Positions 45,142 through 53,277 of a stretch of 64,000 bases of DNA are shown here, piece after piece. The translations under genes were made by a program, and so were the position numbers. Positions within the stretch are counted from its first letter, which is position 1; every line of letters begins with the position of its first letter. The notes beneath the pieces are model-generated. The model was not told the origin of the DNA and did no database searches. It was given only the letters and a program-made list of their open reading frames with translations. This DNA comes from an uncultured Dehalococcoidia bacterium (GTDB taxonomy: Bacteria; Chloroflexota; Dehalococcoidia; Lucifugimonadales; Lucifugimonadaceae), in the NCBI GenBank assembly GCA_958295935.1, contig OY282385.1:1054001-1118000 (forward strand). Reading direction: 5' to 3'.

Positions 45142-46401
45142 GTGCTTAGCCTCGAACAGATAGTCAACGAAACCGGCGCCGTGCGCGCCGCTCTGCTCCG
45201 TCGAGGGGAACAGCCGCCGATAGATGAGGTCATCAAGCTCGACACACGCCGACGAAGACTCATACGGGAAGCCGAGACACTGAGGGCCAGGCGAAATAAG
45301 GTCAGCAGCGCTATAGGAAGAGAGAAGCGGCCGCCGACCGCCAGCGAAACCGCGGACATGCGGGCGGACGGGCAGCGAATCAAGGCAATCGAGGCAGACC
45401 TCGACCGGGTGCAAGAATCCCTGAACCAAATCCTGCTGGCCATTCCCAACCTGCCCCTCGAATCCACTCCCGACGGCCTGGACGAGTCCGCAAACACAGT
45501 GGCCCGAGTCGGCCGGGAAGCGCGGCCCAACGATGCAGCCAAGCCCCACTGGGACCTCGGCCAGGAGCTGGGAATAATCGATATGGAGGCAGGCGCACGT
45601 ATCTCCGGCGCACGCTTCTACGTCCTGAAAGGCAAGGGCGCAAGGCTCCACCGGGCTCTCGCCAACTGGCTACTCGATACCCTCACCAGTGAGTTCGGCT
45701 ACACCGAGATAGCCCCTCCCCTGCTCGTACGCGCCGACACGATGACCGGCTCCGGAAATCTGCCCAAGTTCAGAGACAACCTGTACCGAGACGACGAAAC
45801 CGGACTGTGGTTGGTCCCCACCGCGGAGGTAGCCCTCAACGCTTTGCACCAGGGACAAATCATCGAGCCGCACCTGCTGCCCCTGAAGTACGTGGCATGC
45901 ACCCCATGCTTCCGCAAGGAACACACCGCGGCAGGAAGAGACGTGCGGGGAATCAAGCGGGTTCACCAGTTCGACAAGGTGGAGATGTTCCGATTCGTAC
46001 AGCCGGAAACCTCCGAAGAGGCGCTGAAGGAAATGGTCGAACAGGCAACAACCCTCTGCGACCGCCTCGGCCTGCCCCATCGCGTCGTGGAACTATGCGC
46101 CGGAGACCTCGGTTTCCAGTCCGCAAAGACCTACGACGTCGAGGTATGGGCGCCCGGATGCAAGGAGTGGTTGGAAATCAGCTCGGTATCCACCTGCACA
46201 GACTTCCAGTCCAGGCGCAACAATACGCGCTACCGCCCCGAACGAGGCGCAAGAACCCGATTCCCGCATACCCTGAACGGCTCCGCCCTCGGAATGCCGC
46301 GCCTACTGATCGCCGTCCTCGAAAACGGCGCACAGCCCGACGGAACTGTCGATATACCGGAACCAATCCGACCCTACGCAGGCTTTGAAAGGATCCCCTA
46401 G
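45142..46401 (+). CDS. serS: Seryl-tRNA synthetase
   Basis: 419 aa; start codon GTG at 45142. N-terminal helical arm of about 100 residues for the tRNA-Ser long variable arm (LDTRRRRLIREAETLRARRNKVS), then the class II core: GSGNLPKFRDNLYRDDETGLWLVPTAEVALNALHQ, YVACTPCFRKEHTAAGRDVRGIKRVHQFDKVEMF, CAGDLGFQSAKTYDVEVWAPG and the motif 3 region LNGSALGMPRLLIAVLEN. Length normal. It charges tRNA-Ser and serves selenocysteine when present. Confidence 0.97.
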   Translation: MLSLEQIVNETGAVRAALLRRGEQPPIDEVIKLDTRRRRLIREAETLRARRNKVSSAIGREKRPPTASETADMRADGQRIKAIEADLDRVQESLNQILLAIPNLPLESTPDGLDESANTVARVGREARPNDAAKPHWDLGQELGIIDMEAGARISGARFYVLKGKGARLHRALANWLLDTLTSEFGYTEIAPPLLVRADTMTGSGNLPKFRDNLYRDDETGLWLVPTAEVALNALHQGQIIEPHLLPLKYVACTPCFRKEHTAAGRDVRGIKRVHQFDKVEMFRFVQPETSEEALKEMVEQATTLCDRLGLPHRVVELCAGDLGFQSAKTYDVEVWAPGCKEWLEISSVSTCTDFQSRRNNTRYRPERGARTRFPHTLNGSALGMPRLLIAVLENGAQPDGTVDIPEPIRPYAGFERIP

Positions 46402-46527
46402 CAAAGCCCCCATCATCCGTCGCCTGCATCTTGGCGTTCGCCCTGAGAATCAGCCAACTCGCAAAATGGGCCCGAGCTGCGCCTGACCGCTTGAGATAAT
46501 TTCCAGGTCCTTGAGGAGCGTCCGCAA

Positions 46528-48474
46528 GTGGAAGAAGAAATAACAGTGTCCGGCGCAGTTCTCAAACAGGACGTAATGATCCCCATGCGGGACGGCGTAC
46601 GCCTCGCCGCCGATATCTACTTCCCCGCACCTCCCGCGGGCCGCGCAGAGCAAGAGCGGTTTCCCGCTCTGCTGATACGCACGTCGTGGGACAAATCAAA
46701 CGAGGAATGGGACCCGGTACGCACGTACTACCCGCAGCGCGGGTACGCACTCGTCATTCAGGACCTCAGATCCCGATTCAAGTCCGAAGGCGACGGACGC
46801 TACTACCACACGGCCAACCCCTGGGAAGGCGAGGACGGTTACGACACCGTCGAATGGGTCGCCGCGCAACCATGGTGCAACGGCCGAATCGGCACGCTTG
46901 GCAGTTCCCACCGAGGCATCGTACAAACGGTCATGGCCCTGCATCGACCGCCTCATCTGGGCGCGCAGTGGGTGGAACAGGCCCCCACCAACATATACGC
47001 CCACGAAGCCCGCGAAGGCGGCGCCATGGCCCTGCACATGGCGGCCGCCATCCACAACCACGCACTCGACGCACAAGAACTCCGCAACAACCAGGAAGGG
47101 GTGCGCCGGGTAATCGAAATATTTCGCAACATGGGCGAGTGGTTAGGCAGCACGCCGTGGCAGCGAGGCGAGACAGGCCTCGCAGATGCCCCCTGCCTCG
47201 AGGATACGCTATTCAATTACTACCAGCGAGGCGAGTACGACGAGTGGTGGGGAAATGAAAACAACGACCAGGAACCATACCTGGATCGTCATGCCGACGT
47301 GCCCGCCGCCATATCGGGAGGGTGGTGGGACCCCTTCGCCGATGCATCGACGAATCTCTTTGCACAGTTGAAGCGGCGTAACGCTAGCCCGACTCGACTC
47401 GTGATGGGCCCCTGGTCGCATGGCGGAATGCGCAGCGACGCCACCCATGAGGGGGACGCAGACTTCGGCAAGGACGCACCATGGGGAATGGCCGAGTTCA
47501 ATCGCGTAAGAGGACGATGGTACGACCGCTGGCTGAAGGGAGAAGAGAACGGGGTCGAACGTGAACCACCGGTCCTGATCTTCGTCATGGGAGGCGGCGG
47601 CGGGGCCAGGAATGCCGATGGCCGCCTCCACCACGGCGGCGTGTGGCGCGCCGAGCAGGAATGGCCCATCGCGAGAACCCGGAAGTGGCGGCTCTATATG
47701 CACCGCGATGGATCCCTGAAAGAGGAGGCCCCGGACTCAGACAGCCCGCCCCTGACTTACCTCTTCGACCCAGAACGGCCAGTCCCGACGCTGGGCGGGA
47801 ATATGGCGTCCTTCAGCTCTCTGCCCCGTCCGGAGGACGGCGGGCCGGTACTCCATGAAATCCCGCCTTTCGGCCAGCGCGCCGCGGCCGTACTTCCGCA
47901 CGTCGTCTCTCTCGTGCCGACCGGGCCAATGCACCAACGGGAGCGGCCGGGGTTGATCGCATGCAGTCCGCCCTATCCGTTGCTGGCAGACAGGCCCGAC
48001 GTACTCGTATTCGAGACCCCTACGCTTGAGGAGGACGTTGAAATCACCGGGCCGGCCAAAGTACGCCTATGGGTCGCGTCTTCAACCCCTGACACTGACT
48101 TTACGGCCAAGCTGCTGGACGTCTATCCGCCAAGCAACGACTACCCGGAGGGGTACCACATGAACGTGGTGGACTCCGTACTGCGCTGCCGATACAGGGA
48201 GTCATGGACGCAGCCCGTCATGATGGCCCCCGGCCAGGTGTACCCCATAACCATCCCGCTTCCCGCAACCAGCAATCTCTTCAAGGCCGGGCACCGCATC
48301 CGGGTAGACGTCTCCAGCAGCAATTTCCCGCGCCTCGACGTGAATCCCAATACCGGCGAGCCAATGGGACGCCACACCCGGCTCCAGACCGCCGAGAATG
48401 CAGTCTTTGTAGATAGAAGCCGCCCGTCTCACGTCACGCTGCCCGTGATACCCGCTCAGGGGTCGCGCACTTGA
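46528..48474 (+). CDS. CocE/NonD family alpha/beta hydrolase
   Basis: 648 aa from GTG 46528, with GAGGAG about 10 nt upstream. The N-terminal alpha/beta-hydrolase domain has VMIPMRDGVRLAADIYFPA, RGYALVIQDLRSRFKSEGDGRYY and the nucleophile elbow IGTLGSSHRGIVQ (serine in GSSHRG where most relatives read GxSYxG). The charge-relay acidic residue and His fall near GGWWDPFAD and VMGPWSHGG. The C-terminal jelly-roll (ITGPAKVRLWVASSTPDTDFTAKLLDVYP, HRIRVDVSSSNFPRLDVNPNTGE) is typical of X-Pro dipeptidyl-peptidase and cocaine esterase relatives. Substrate unknown; peptide or ester bonds. No signal peptide. Confidence 0.88.
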   Translation: MEEEITVSGAVLKQDVMIPMRDGVRLAADIYFPAPPAGRAEQERFPALLIRTSWDKSNEEWDPVRTYYPQRGYALVIQDLRSRFKSEGDGRYYHTANPWEGEDGYDTVEWVAAQPWCNGRIGTLGSSHRGIVQTVMALHRPPHLGAQWVEQAPTNIYAHEAREGGAMALHMAAAIHNHALDAQELRNNQEGVRRVIEIFRNMGEWLGSTPWQRGETGLADAPCLEDTLFNYYQRGEYDEWWGNENNDQEPYLDRHADVPAAISGGWWDPFADASTNLFAQLKRRNASPTRLVMGPWSHGGMRSDATHEGDADFGKDAPWGMAEFNRVRGRWYDRWLKGEENGVEREPPVLIFVMGGGGGARNADGRLHHGGVWRAEQEWPIARTRKWRLYMHRDGSLKEEAPDSDSPPLTYLFDPERPVPTLGGNMASFSSLPRPEDGGPVLHEIPPFGQRAAAVLPHVVSLVPTGPMHQRERPGLIACSPPYPLLADRPDVLVFETPTLEEDVEITGPAKVRLWVASSTPDTDFTAKLLDVYPPSNDYPEGYHMNVVDSVLRCRYRESWTQPVMMAPGQVYPITIPLPATSNLFKAGHRIRVDVSSSNFPRLDVNPNTGEPMGRHTRLQTAENAVFVDRSRPSHVTLPVIPAQGSRT

Positions 48475-48679
48475 GACCGCGCTGGGAAACTGACGGCGCC
48501 CCCATGGACGGAAACGCCGCGTAGATCGCCCACGGGGGGCTAACCTCCAGCAGTACCGGCCCATGGAGAAAAACTAGCGACCGCGCCAAACTTGAAACGG
48601 CCAACTGCTGCTCCCCAACCGGTTGATGGCCCTCGACCTGTAATCCAAACGACACAAACTTCACAAAACGGAGGTAAAC
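48475..48679. other. Gap between CocE-like gene and VOC gene; nothing coding seen
   Basis: 205 nt. ACGGAGGTAAAC, a strong ribosome-binding site, stands directly before the VOC start. No clear -35/-10 pair or terminator hairpin was recognised. Confidence 0.5.
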
Positions 48680-49042
48680 ATGAATCTCGGAAACTTCTCT
48701 GTAAGCCTGGCCGTAAAGGACATGTCGGAATCGCTGGCCTTCTATGAAAAATTTGGCTTCGAGGTCATAGCCGGCGGCCACTTGGACGAGAACTTTGCAG
48801 ATACCGAAAACGAGAAATGGCGCATATTGAAGAACGGCAAAGCCGTAATTGGCCTGTTTCAGGGCATGTTCGAAGATAATATCCTTACCTTCAACCCGGA
48901 GGATTTGCGCCCGATACAGAGCGCCCTCAAGGAGTTGGGCATCCAGTTCCATTCGGAAGCGGACATGACGACCACCGGGCCGTGCAGCGCGACCACCAAC
49001 GACCCGGACGGCAATCTTATTTTACTGGATCAGCACAGCTGA
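48680..49042 (+). CDS. VOC (glyoxalase/bleomycin-resistance fold) protein
   Basis: 120 aa, a single-chain pair of beta-alpha-beta-beta-beta modules. FSVSLAVKDMSESLAFYEKFGFEVIAGG at the start and CSATTNDPDGNLILLDQH at the end are standard; the glutamate usually found in FxDPDGNxxE is L here (LILLDQH), so the metal ligand set differs or is missing. Function not assignable. Strong ribosome-binding site GGAGG 7 nt before ATG. It is the last high-GC gene before the AT-rich stretch. Confidence 0.8.
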   Translation: MNLGNFSVSLAVKDMSESLAFYEKFGFEVIAGGHLDENFADTENEKWRILKNGKAVIGLFQGMFEDNILTFNPEDLRPIQSALKELGIQFHSEADMTTTGPCSATTNDPDGNLILLDQHS

Positions 49043-49355
49043 ACCCTTACCGATACTCATACCCTTCTTGTATCCGCAAGGGCAGCCTATGCCGCCCGGC
49101 GACCCGACCGACTCCGTCGCTACTTGATCCGTGACGGCTTCAAACCTCCGCGCCCGCGCCCTCAAGTTGGCGCGCAATACGCCCCTCCCATGCTTCAGCT
49201 TCCACCCTCGGAATGGACAGCCACGCCCCTGTAGACTACCTCCATCCCACACGACCGAAATCCTCAAGTGGGCGTATAGCTGGATGGACAACCGCCGTAA
49301 CTACGTGGTAACGTACCATGCAAGCATACCTCAAAACGGCAAAGGAAGCTCCGAA
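49043..49355. other. 313-nt gap at the start of the AT-rich island
   Basis: No convincing gene; an open frame from 49131 joins the next gene but has no conserved or domain-like content before 49356. Base composition changes here from high GC (to about 49.25 kb) to clearly AT-richer sequence, marking the left edge of an acquired segment. Confidence 0.5.
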
Positions 49356-49577
49356 ATGGCGCCACTGGGATTCCTTACAGGCAAAAACGTTGAAGAAGCT
49401 GTACAGGAATTTAGTGAAACTTTCACTGAAGTGGTAGTCGGCCTACATGAAGACGTAGAAACTCTTAAGACGGATGTATCTAAACTTGAGAAGAAACCAG
49501 CAACTTCATGTCTGCTCTTACTCACGTCAATAGCGGCGCTAATAATGTCCATAATTGCGTTGGTGATAGTGTTATGA
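49356..49577 (+). CDS. Small C-terminally anchored membrane protein, coiled coil plus one helix
   Basis: 73 aa from ATG 49356, with AAGGAAG 8 nt upstream. No known family recognised. Residues 10-45 are charged and heptad-like (NVEEAVQEFSETFTEVVVGLHEDVETLKTDVSKLEKK), and residues 50-73 are one strongly hydrophobic helix (CLLLLTSIAALIMSIIALVIVL) running to the end, so the protein should sit in the membrane with its coiled coil in the cytoplasm. The stop overlaps the next ATG by 4 nt (ATGA at 49574-49577). This coupling makes it a likely partner or membrane anchor of the following protein. AT-rich compared with neighbours. Confidence 0.65.
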   Translation: MAPLGFLTGKNVEEAVQEFSETFTEVVVGLHEDVETLKTDVSKLEKKPATSCLLLLTSIAALIMSIIALVIVL

Positions 49578-51028
49578 ATCCATCCATGGCCCAACAAATC
49601 GCCCAGCGCTACCGCGAAAAGTACGGCGAGTCGTTTACCTCATCAAATAGGCTAGAAGATCTTGTCGATATTTACATATTACGGGACGAAGAACTGATAC
49701 TGGACATTTTCAATGACAGCGAGGAGGTATGGAACATTGACCTTGATGATGTCGCTACAGAGCAGAGTGTGAACCCACAAATACAAGAAGCGCTTGGAAT
49801 GATATGTTCACGCGATGAACTTGAAGAACTGCTAGATGAATTACATGATCCAAGCATATCAGATGATGATATTATCGAATTCTATAATGAGTGGCAAGAG
49901 AGATACTATGAAGTACTATATCGAGATCGTTTGAATGCCGGCGATTTTGTCCATGGGATCAAGTTAGGTAGGGAAGAGTACGCTGATCTGATTAAATCGT
50001 CCGAAGAATTTTATGATTTACAAATTGTTGATGAAGATGGTGACATAATCATGGAAACCAGCATAGATGCCGCAAATGCAATCGCCTACGCTTCGGAAAT
50101 CAAACAACAGGAAAAACAGGAAGAAAACGAGCGGTCAGTACTACAACTTGCCGCAGATAGTACAGCTATATTCGGTAGTAGCATTAACGACACAATTGAA
50201 AGACTTCGTGTAAAACAAAACCTCAGTCCACAAATAGGGGAAGCAATTACGCTTACATCCCCTAGACGTGATGCATCTGACGTCTTATCAGCTTTCCAAG
50301 AAATGTCTGGAGATAAGTCACGTGTGAGAGGATTCTTCAACAATTTGCGCGGGAAATATTTCGAAGTTCTGGTCCGCAACCGCCTGAATAATGGCGAATC
50401 TGTTGGAGGAATTCAACTAGGTGAAGGTCAGCGGGCTGTATTAGCCAACTCTCCAACCCAGGAAGGCTGGGACTTGCGGATACTAAACAGGGACGGAAAT
50501 ATCGATGAATATCTACAATTAAAAGCAACAAAATCAATCGGATATGTCAATCAAACATTAAGGGAGAGTCCCGATATCCGCATTATCGTGACCGACGAAG
50601 TAGGGGAAATTTCACAACACGAAGACGTGCTTTCCGCAGGGATTTCCAATGAAAACCTAAAGGCTGAGATAAACGACTCGATTGGAGGACTCAACGATAG
50701 CTTTCCCGAGGAAATAGCCGAGAACGTATTGCCAGGCGCAGGCCTATTTATTGTCATTGCCACTGAAGGTGGCAGCGTCCTTATGGGGAAGCAAACATTC
50801 GGAAATGCGCTCAGCAGAGCTCCGAAACGCATCGCAGGCTCAGTCGCCTATACTGCACTTGGCGCAGCGGCTATAGCAGCAGGAGCGGATCCAACCGGCA
50901 TATCCGCTCTTTTTTTCGCTGGAAGGCTGGGCTATTCCCGATTCAAGAATATGAAAAGTGCGACAGATCAAGTGAATGCCCAGACTCAGTTACTACAACG
51001 AATATCGTATCAGCGAAGTTTTTCCTGA
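49574..51028 (+). CDS. Unknown 484-aa protein with duplicated Mrr-like nuclease module and C-terminal hydrophobic region
   Basis: Start ATG 49574, overlapping the previous stop as ATGA; a longer frame exists but lies inside the preceding gene. Not matched to a named family. Residues 107-172 and 257-325 are two copies of one module: WQERYYEVLYRDRLNAGDFV with YDLQIVDEDGDI, and LRGKYFEVLVRNRLNNGESV with GWDLRILNRDGNI. The second copy continues DEYLQLKATKSIGYV, so E264, D300 and Q315-x-K317 form an E-D-QxK set like that of Mrr-type PD-(D/E)xK nucleases. The first copy has lost QxK. Residues 420-460 hold small-residue hydrophobic helices (VAYTALGAAAIAAGADP, ISALFFAGRLGY). The acidic N-terminus is helical. 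AT-rich codon use marks recent gain. It ends 38 nt from the converging cysK. Confidence 0.6.
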   Translation: MNPSMAQQIAQRYREKYGESFTSSNRLEDLVDIYILRDEELILDIFNDSEEVWNIDLDDVATEQSVNPQIQEALGMICSRDELEELLDELHDPSISDDDIIEFYNEWQERYYEVLYRDRLNAGDFVHGIKLGREEYADLIKSSEEFYDLQIVDEDGDIIMETSIDAANAIAYASEIKQQEKQEENERSVLQLAADSTAIFGSSINDTIERLRVKQNLSPQIGEAITLTSPRRDASDVLSAFQEMSGDKSRVRGFFNNLRGKYFEVLVRNRLNNGESVGGIQLGEGQRAVLANSPTQEGWDLRILNRDGNIDEYLQLKATKSIGYVNQTLRESPDIRIIVTDEVGEISQHEDVLSAGISNENLKAEINDSIGGLNDSFPEEIAENVLPGAGLFIVIATEGGSVLMGKQTFGNALSRAPKRIAGSVAYTALGAAAIAAGADPTGISALFFAGRLGYSRFKNMKSATDQVNAQTQLLQRISYQRSFS

Positions 51029-51066
51029 ATTGGCAGGGATCATAGACAAGACGAAAAATTCATCCC

Positions 51067-52029
51067 CTACCACCAAACCTTCCCCGATATCTCCGACCCT
51101 ATCTCCCCCCAATCCTTCGTGTAAACGCCCGACGACAGATACTTCCAGCCGCTGTCCGCAAACAGGCACACCACGTTGCCCCGATCCAGCTTCTCCGCCA
51201 GCTTGCGCGCCGTCGCGGCCACGGCTCCCGACGACACCCCCGCGAATATGCCCGCATCCGTCAGCAGCCATTTCGTGTAGTAGAACGCCTCCTCAGCCTC
51301 GACCAGTATGCGACCGTCCAGATCGTCGAGGTCGAGTATCGGCGGGATGAAGCCGTGCTCGATAGACCGCAGCCCCTGCACCACGTCGTCCGGGTGTGGC
51401 GCGGTCGCCACTATCTGCACCCCCGGGCGCCGCTCCCTCAACGCCCTGCCAACACCCATCAACGTGCCCCCCGTACCCAAACCCGCTATGAACACGTCCA
51501 CGTCCGGCAGGTCGCGGATGATCTCAGGACCCGTCGTCTCGTAATGAGCTCGCGGATTGGCCTCGTTGCCGTACTGGTACGGCATGAACCATGAGGGGTT
51601 CTCCGCAGCCAGCTGCTCCGCCACCAGTATCGACTCGTTAGTGCCCTTGTCCGCGTCCGAATAGATCACCTCAGCCCCGTAAGCCTCCAGCAACTGCACC
51701 CGCTCAGGGCCCACGCTGGCAGGCATCACCACCTTGACCCGGTAGCCCTTGACGCAGCCCACCATCGCCAGACCGATGCCCGTATTCCCGCTGGTCGGCT
51801 CCAGAATCGTCGAACCAGGCTCCAGCAGCCCGCGCGCCTCGGCGTCCTCGACAAGCGAGCGGGCGATGCGGTCCTTGACCGAGCCCGTGGGATTGTGACC
51901 CTCCAGCTTGGCGAATATGCGGACCGATTCCTTTGGGCTCAGGCCGGGCGCCTCCACCAGCGGAGTGTTGCCAATAGCGTCGATTATGTCCGTCCGGTAA
52001 GCGCCGGCCTGCGGGAGTTTGGTAGTCAA
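51067..52029 (-). CDS. Cysteine synthase family protein (CysK/CysM)
   Basis: 320 aa. Fold-type II PLP enzyme: DAIGNTPLVEAP, FAKLEGHNPTGSVKDRIA (PLP lysine in SVKD, about residue 53), EPTSGNTGIGLAMVG, GLGTGGTLMGVGRALRE and IFAGVSSGAVAATAR. O-acetylserine or O-phosphoserine plus a sulfur donor gives cysteine. The MoeB-like gene is just upstream in the same direction, which recalls the CysM route where sulfide arrives on a carrier protein thiocarboxylate. No such carrier gene lies between them (52030-52123), so which sulfur donor is used is open. Confidence 0.92.
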   Translation of the reverse strand: MTTKLPQAGAYRTDIIDAIGNTPLVEAPGLSPKESVRIFAKLEGHNPTGSVKDRIARSLVEDAEARGLLEPGSTILEPTSGNTGIGLAMVGCVKGYRVKVVMPASVGPERVQLLEAYGAEVIYSDADKGTNESILVAEQLAAENPSWFMPYQYGNEANPRAHYETTGPEIIRDLPDVDVFIAGLGTGGTLMGVGRALRERRPGVQIVATAPHPDDVVQGLRSIEHGFIPPILDLDDLDGRILVEAEEAFYYTKWLLTDAGIFAGVSSGAVAATARKLAEKLDRGNVVCLFADSGWKYLSSGVYTKDWGEIGSEISGKVWW

Positions 52030-52123
52030 GCTATCGTCGTTGAGGGTATTCGAGACTGTCGAGACGGGAAGAGCCCCCGACGCATTTTACCTGCCGGGGC
52101 CAGCGTCATGCCTGACGGACGCA

Positions 52124-52975
52124 TCACCCGGACGAAGCGCCAACCATCGCCGCTTCCGCAGTGGGCGGCCCCACCCCGCAGAAGATCTCGTAGTCGATGA
52201 GCTCCGTCACCTCCGGACTGTCCCCGCAGAGCCTGCACCCAGGATCCCGCCTCACTCTCACCTCGCGGAACTCCATCGTGAGCGCATCTATGAGAAGCAA
52301 TCGGCTGGTAAGCGTCTCACCGATGCCCATGACGATCTTGACCGTCTCGATAGCCTGGATCGAACCGACCAGCCCGGGCAACGCGCCGATCACCCCGGCC
52401 TCCGCGCAGTTGGGAACCTCCCCGGGAGGCGGCGGATCAGGAAACAGACAGCGGTAGCAGCCCTGACCGGGGATATAAGTCGTCGCCTGCCCGTCGAAAA
52501 CCAGAATGCTGCCATCCACCAGAGGCTTGCCGGACAGGTAGGCGGCGTCGTTCACCAGGTAGCGCGTGGCGAAGTTGTCAGCCCCGTTGACTATCACGTC
52601 GTAGGACGGAACGATCTCCAAAGCGTTCTCTGAATTGATCGGCTCCTCGTGCAACTCCACCTTCACGCCGGGGTTGTAAGCCTTCAGAGTCTCACTGGCC
52701 GACACCACCTTGCGCCGGCCCACGTCCTTGTCCTGGTGCAGAATCTGCCGCTGCAAGTTGGAAACGTCAACCGTGTCGAAATCCACGATCCCGATCGTCC
52801 CCACGCCCGCAAGAGTCAGATAGAGCGCAACCGGAGAACCCAACCCACCCGCGCCAACCACCAGCACCCTGGAATTGAGCATCCGGCGCTGGCCCGCGCT
52901 GCCCACGTTGGGCATTATCAGATGCCGGCTGTAGCGCCGCGCCTGATCCGGCGTCAGAGGCGTTTCAAAAGCCAT
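52124..52975 (-). CDS. moeB: MoeB/ThiF-type sulfur-carrier adenylyltransferase
   Basis: 283 aa from ATG 52975, preceded by GAGGAC; the longer frame above is unconserved. RRYSRHLIMPNVGSAGQRRML, LVVGAGGLGSPVALYLTLAGVGTIGIVDFD (ATP site), SNLQRQILHQDKDVGRRK, ADNFATRYLVNDAAYLSGKPLVDGSI, the zinc CxxC pair YRCLFP and CRLCGDS. No C-terminal rhodanese domain. It adenylates the C-terminus of a MoaD/ThiS/CysO-like carrier. It is 94 nt upstream of the cysteine synthase gene, so the target may be cysteine formation rather than molybdopterin. Confidence 0.9.
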   Translation of the reverse strand: MAFETPLTPDQARRYSRHLIMPNVGSAGQRRMLNSRVLVVGAGGLGSPVALYLTLAGVGTIGIVDFDTVDVSNLQRQILHQDKDVGRRKVVSASETLKAYNPGVKVELHEEPINSENALEIVPSYDVIVNGADNFATRYLVNDAAYLSGKPLVDGSILVFDGQATTYIPGQGCYRCLFPDPPPPGEVPNCAEAGVIGALPGLVGSIQAIETVKIVMGIGETLTSRLLLIDALTMEFREVRVRRDPGCRLCGDSPEVTELIDYEIFCGVGPPTAEAAMVGASSG

Positions 52976-53277
52976 GTCGTCCTCATCGATTCCTGCCGGG
53001 ACAGGCCCGGCCCTGAGCGTCTTCCCCCTAAGTGTACCCGCCCAGCCGGTAAGTAGGCACTGTGCGGCCAAGTTAGGATCTCGATGGGATTCGTCTCTTG
53101 GCTCGAAAGAACCACTGCACGCGCCCCCGTGACGCGGGCATGAGCGCACCATCCCACAGCTCGATCAGCGCGACGTACAATATACACTCTTCGACAAATA
53201 ATCAGCCAAAGCCGGTCAGGCCTCCACCTCCTCAGGGCCGGGAGTCCACAGTTCGGCTCGAACGTACGGTCTTGGAC
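52976..53277. other. 302-nt divergent gap between moeB and the DUF262 gene
   Basis: The frame of the DUF262 gene is open upward to 53098, but conserved sequence starts at 53278. A -10-like TACAAT lies at 53176-53181 on the + strand, with no good -35. On the - strand GGTACACTTAGG is a weak -10 candidate for moeB. Nothing else recognised. Confidence 0.4.
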
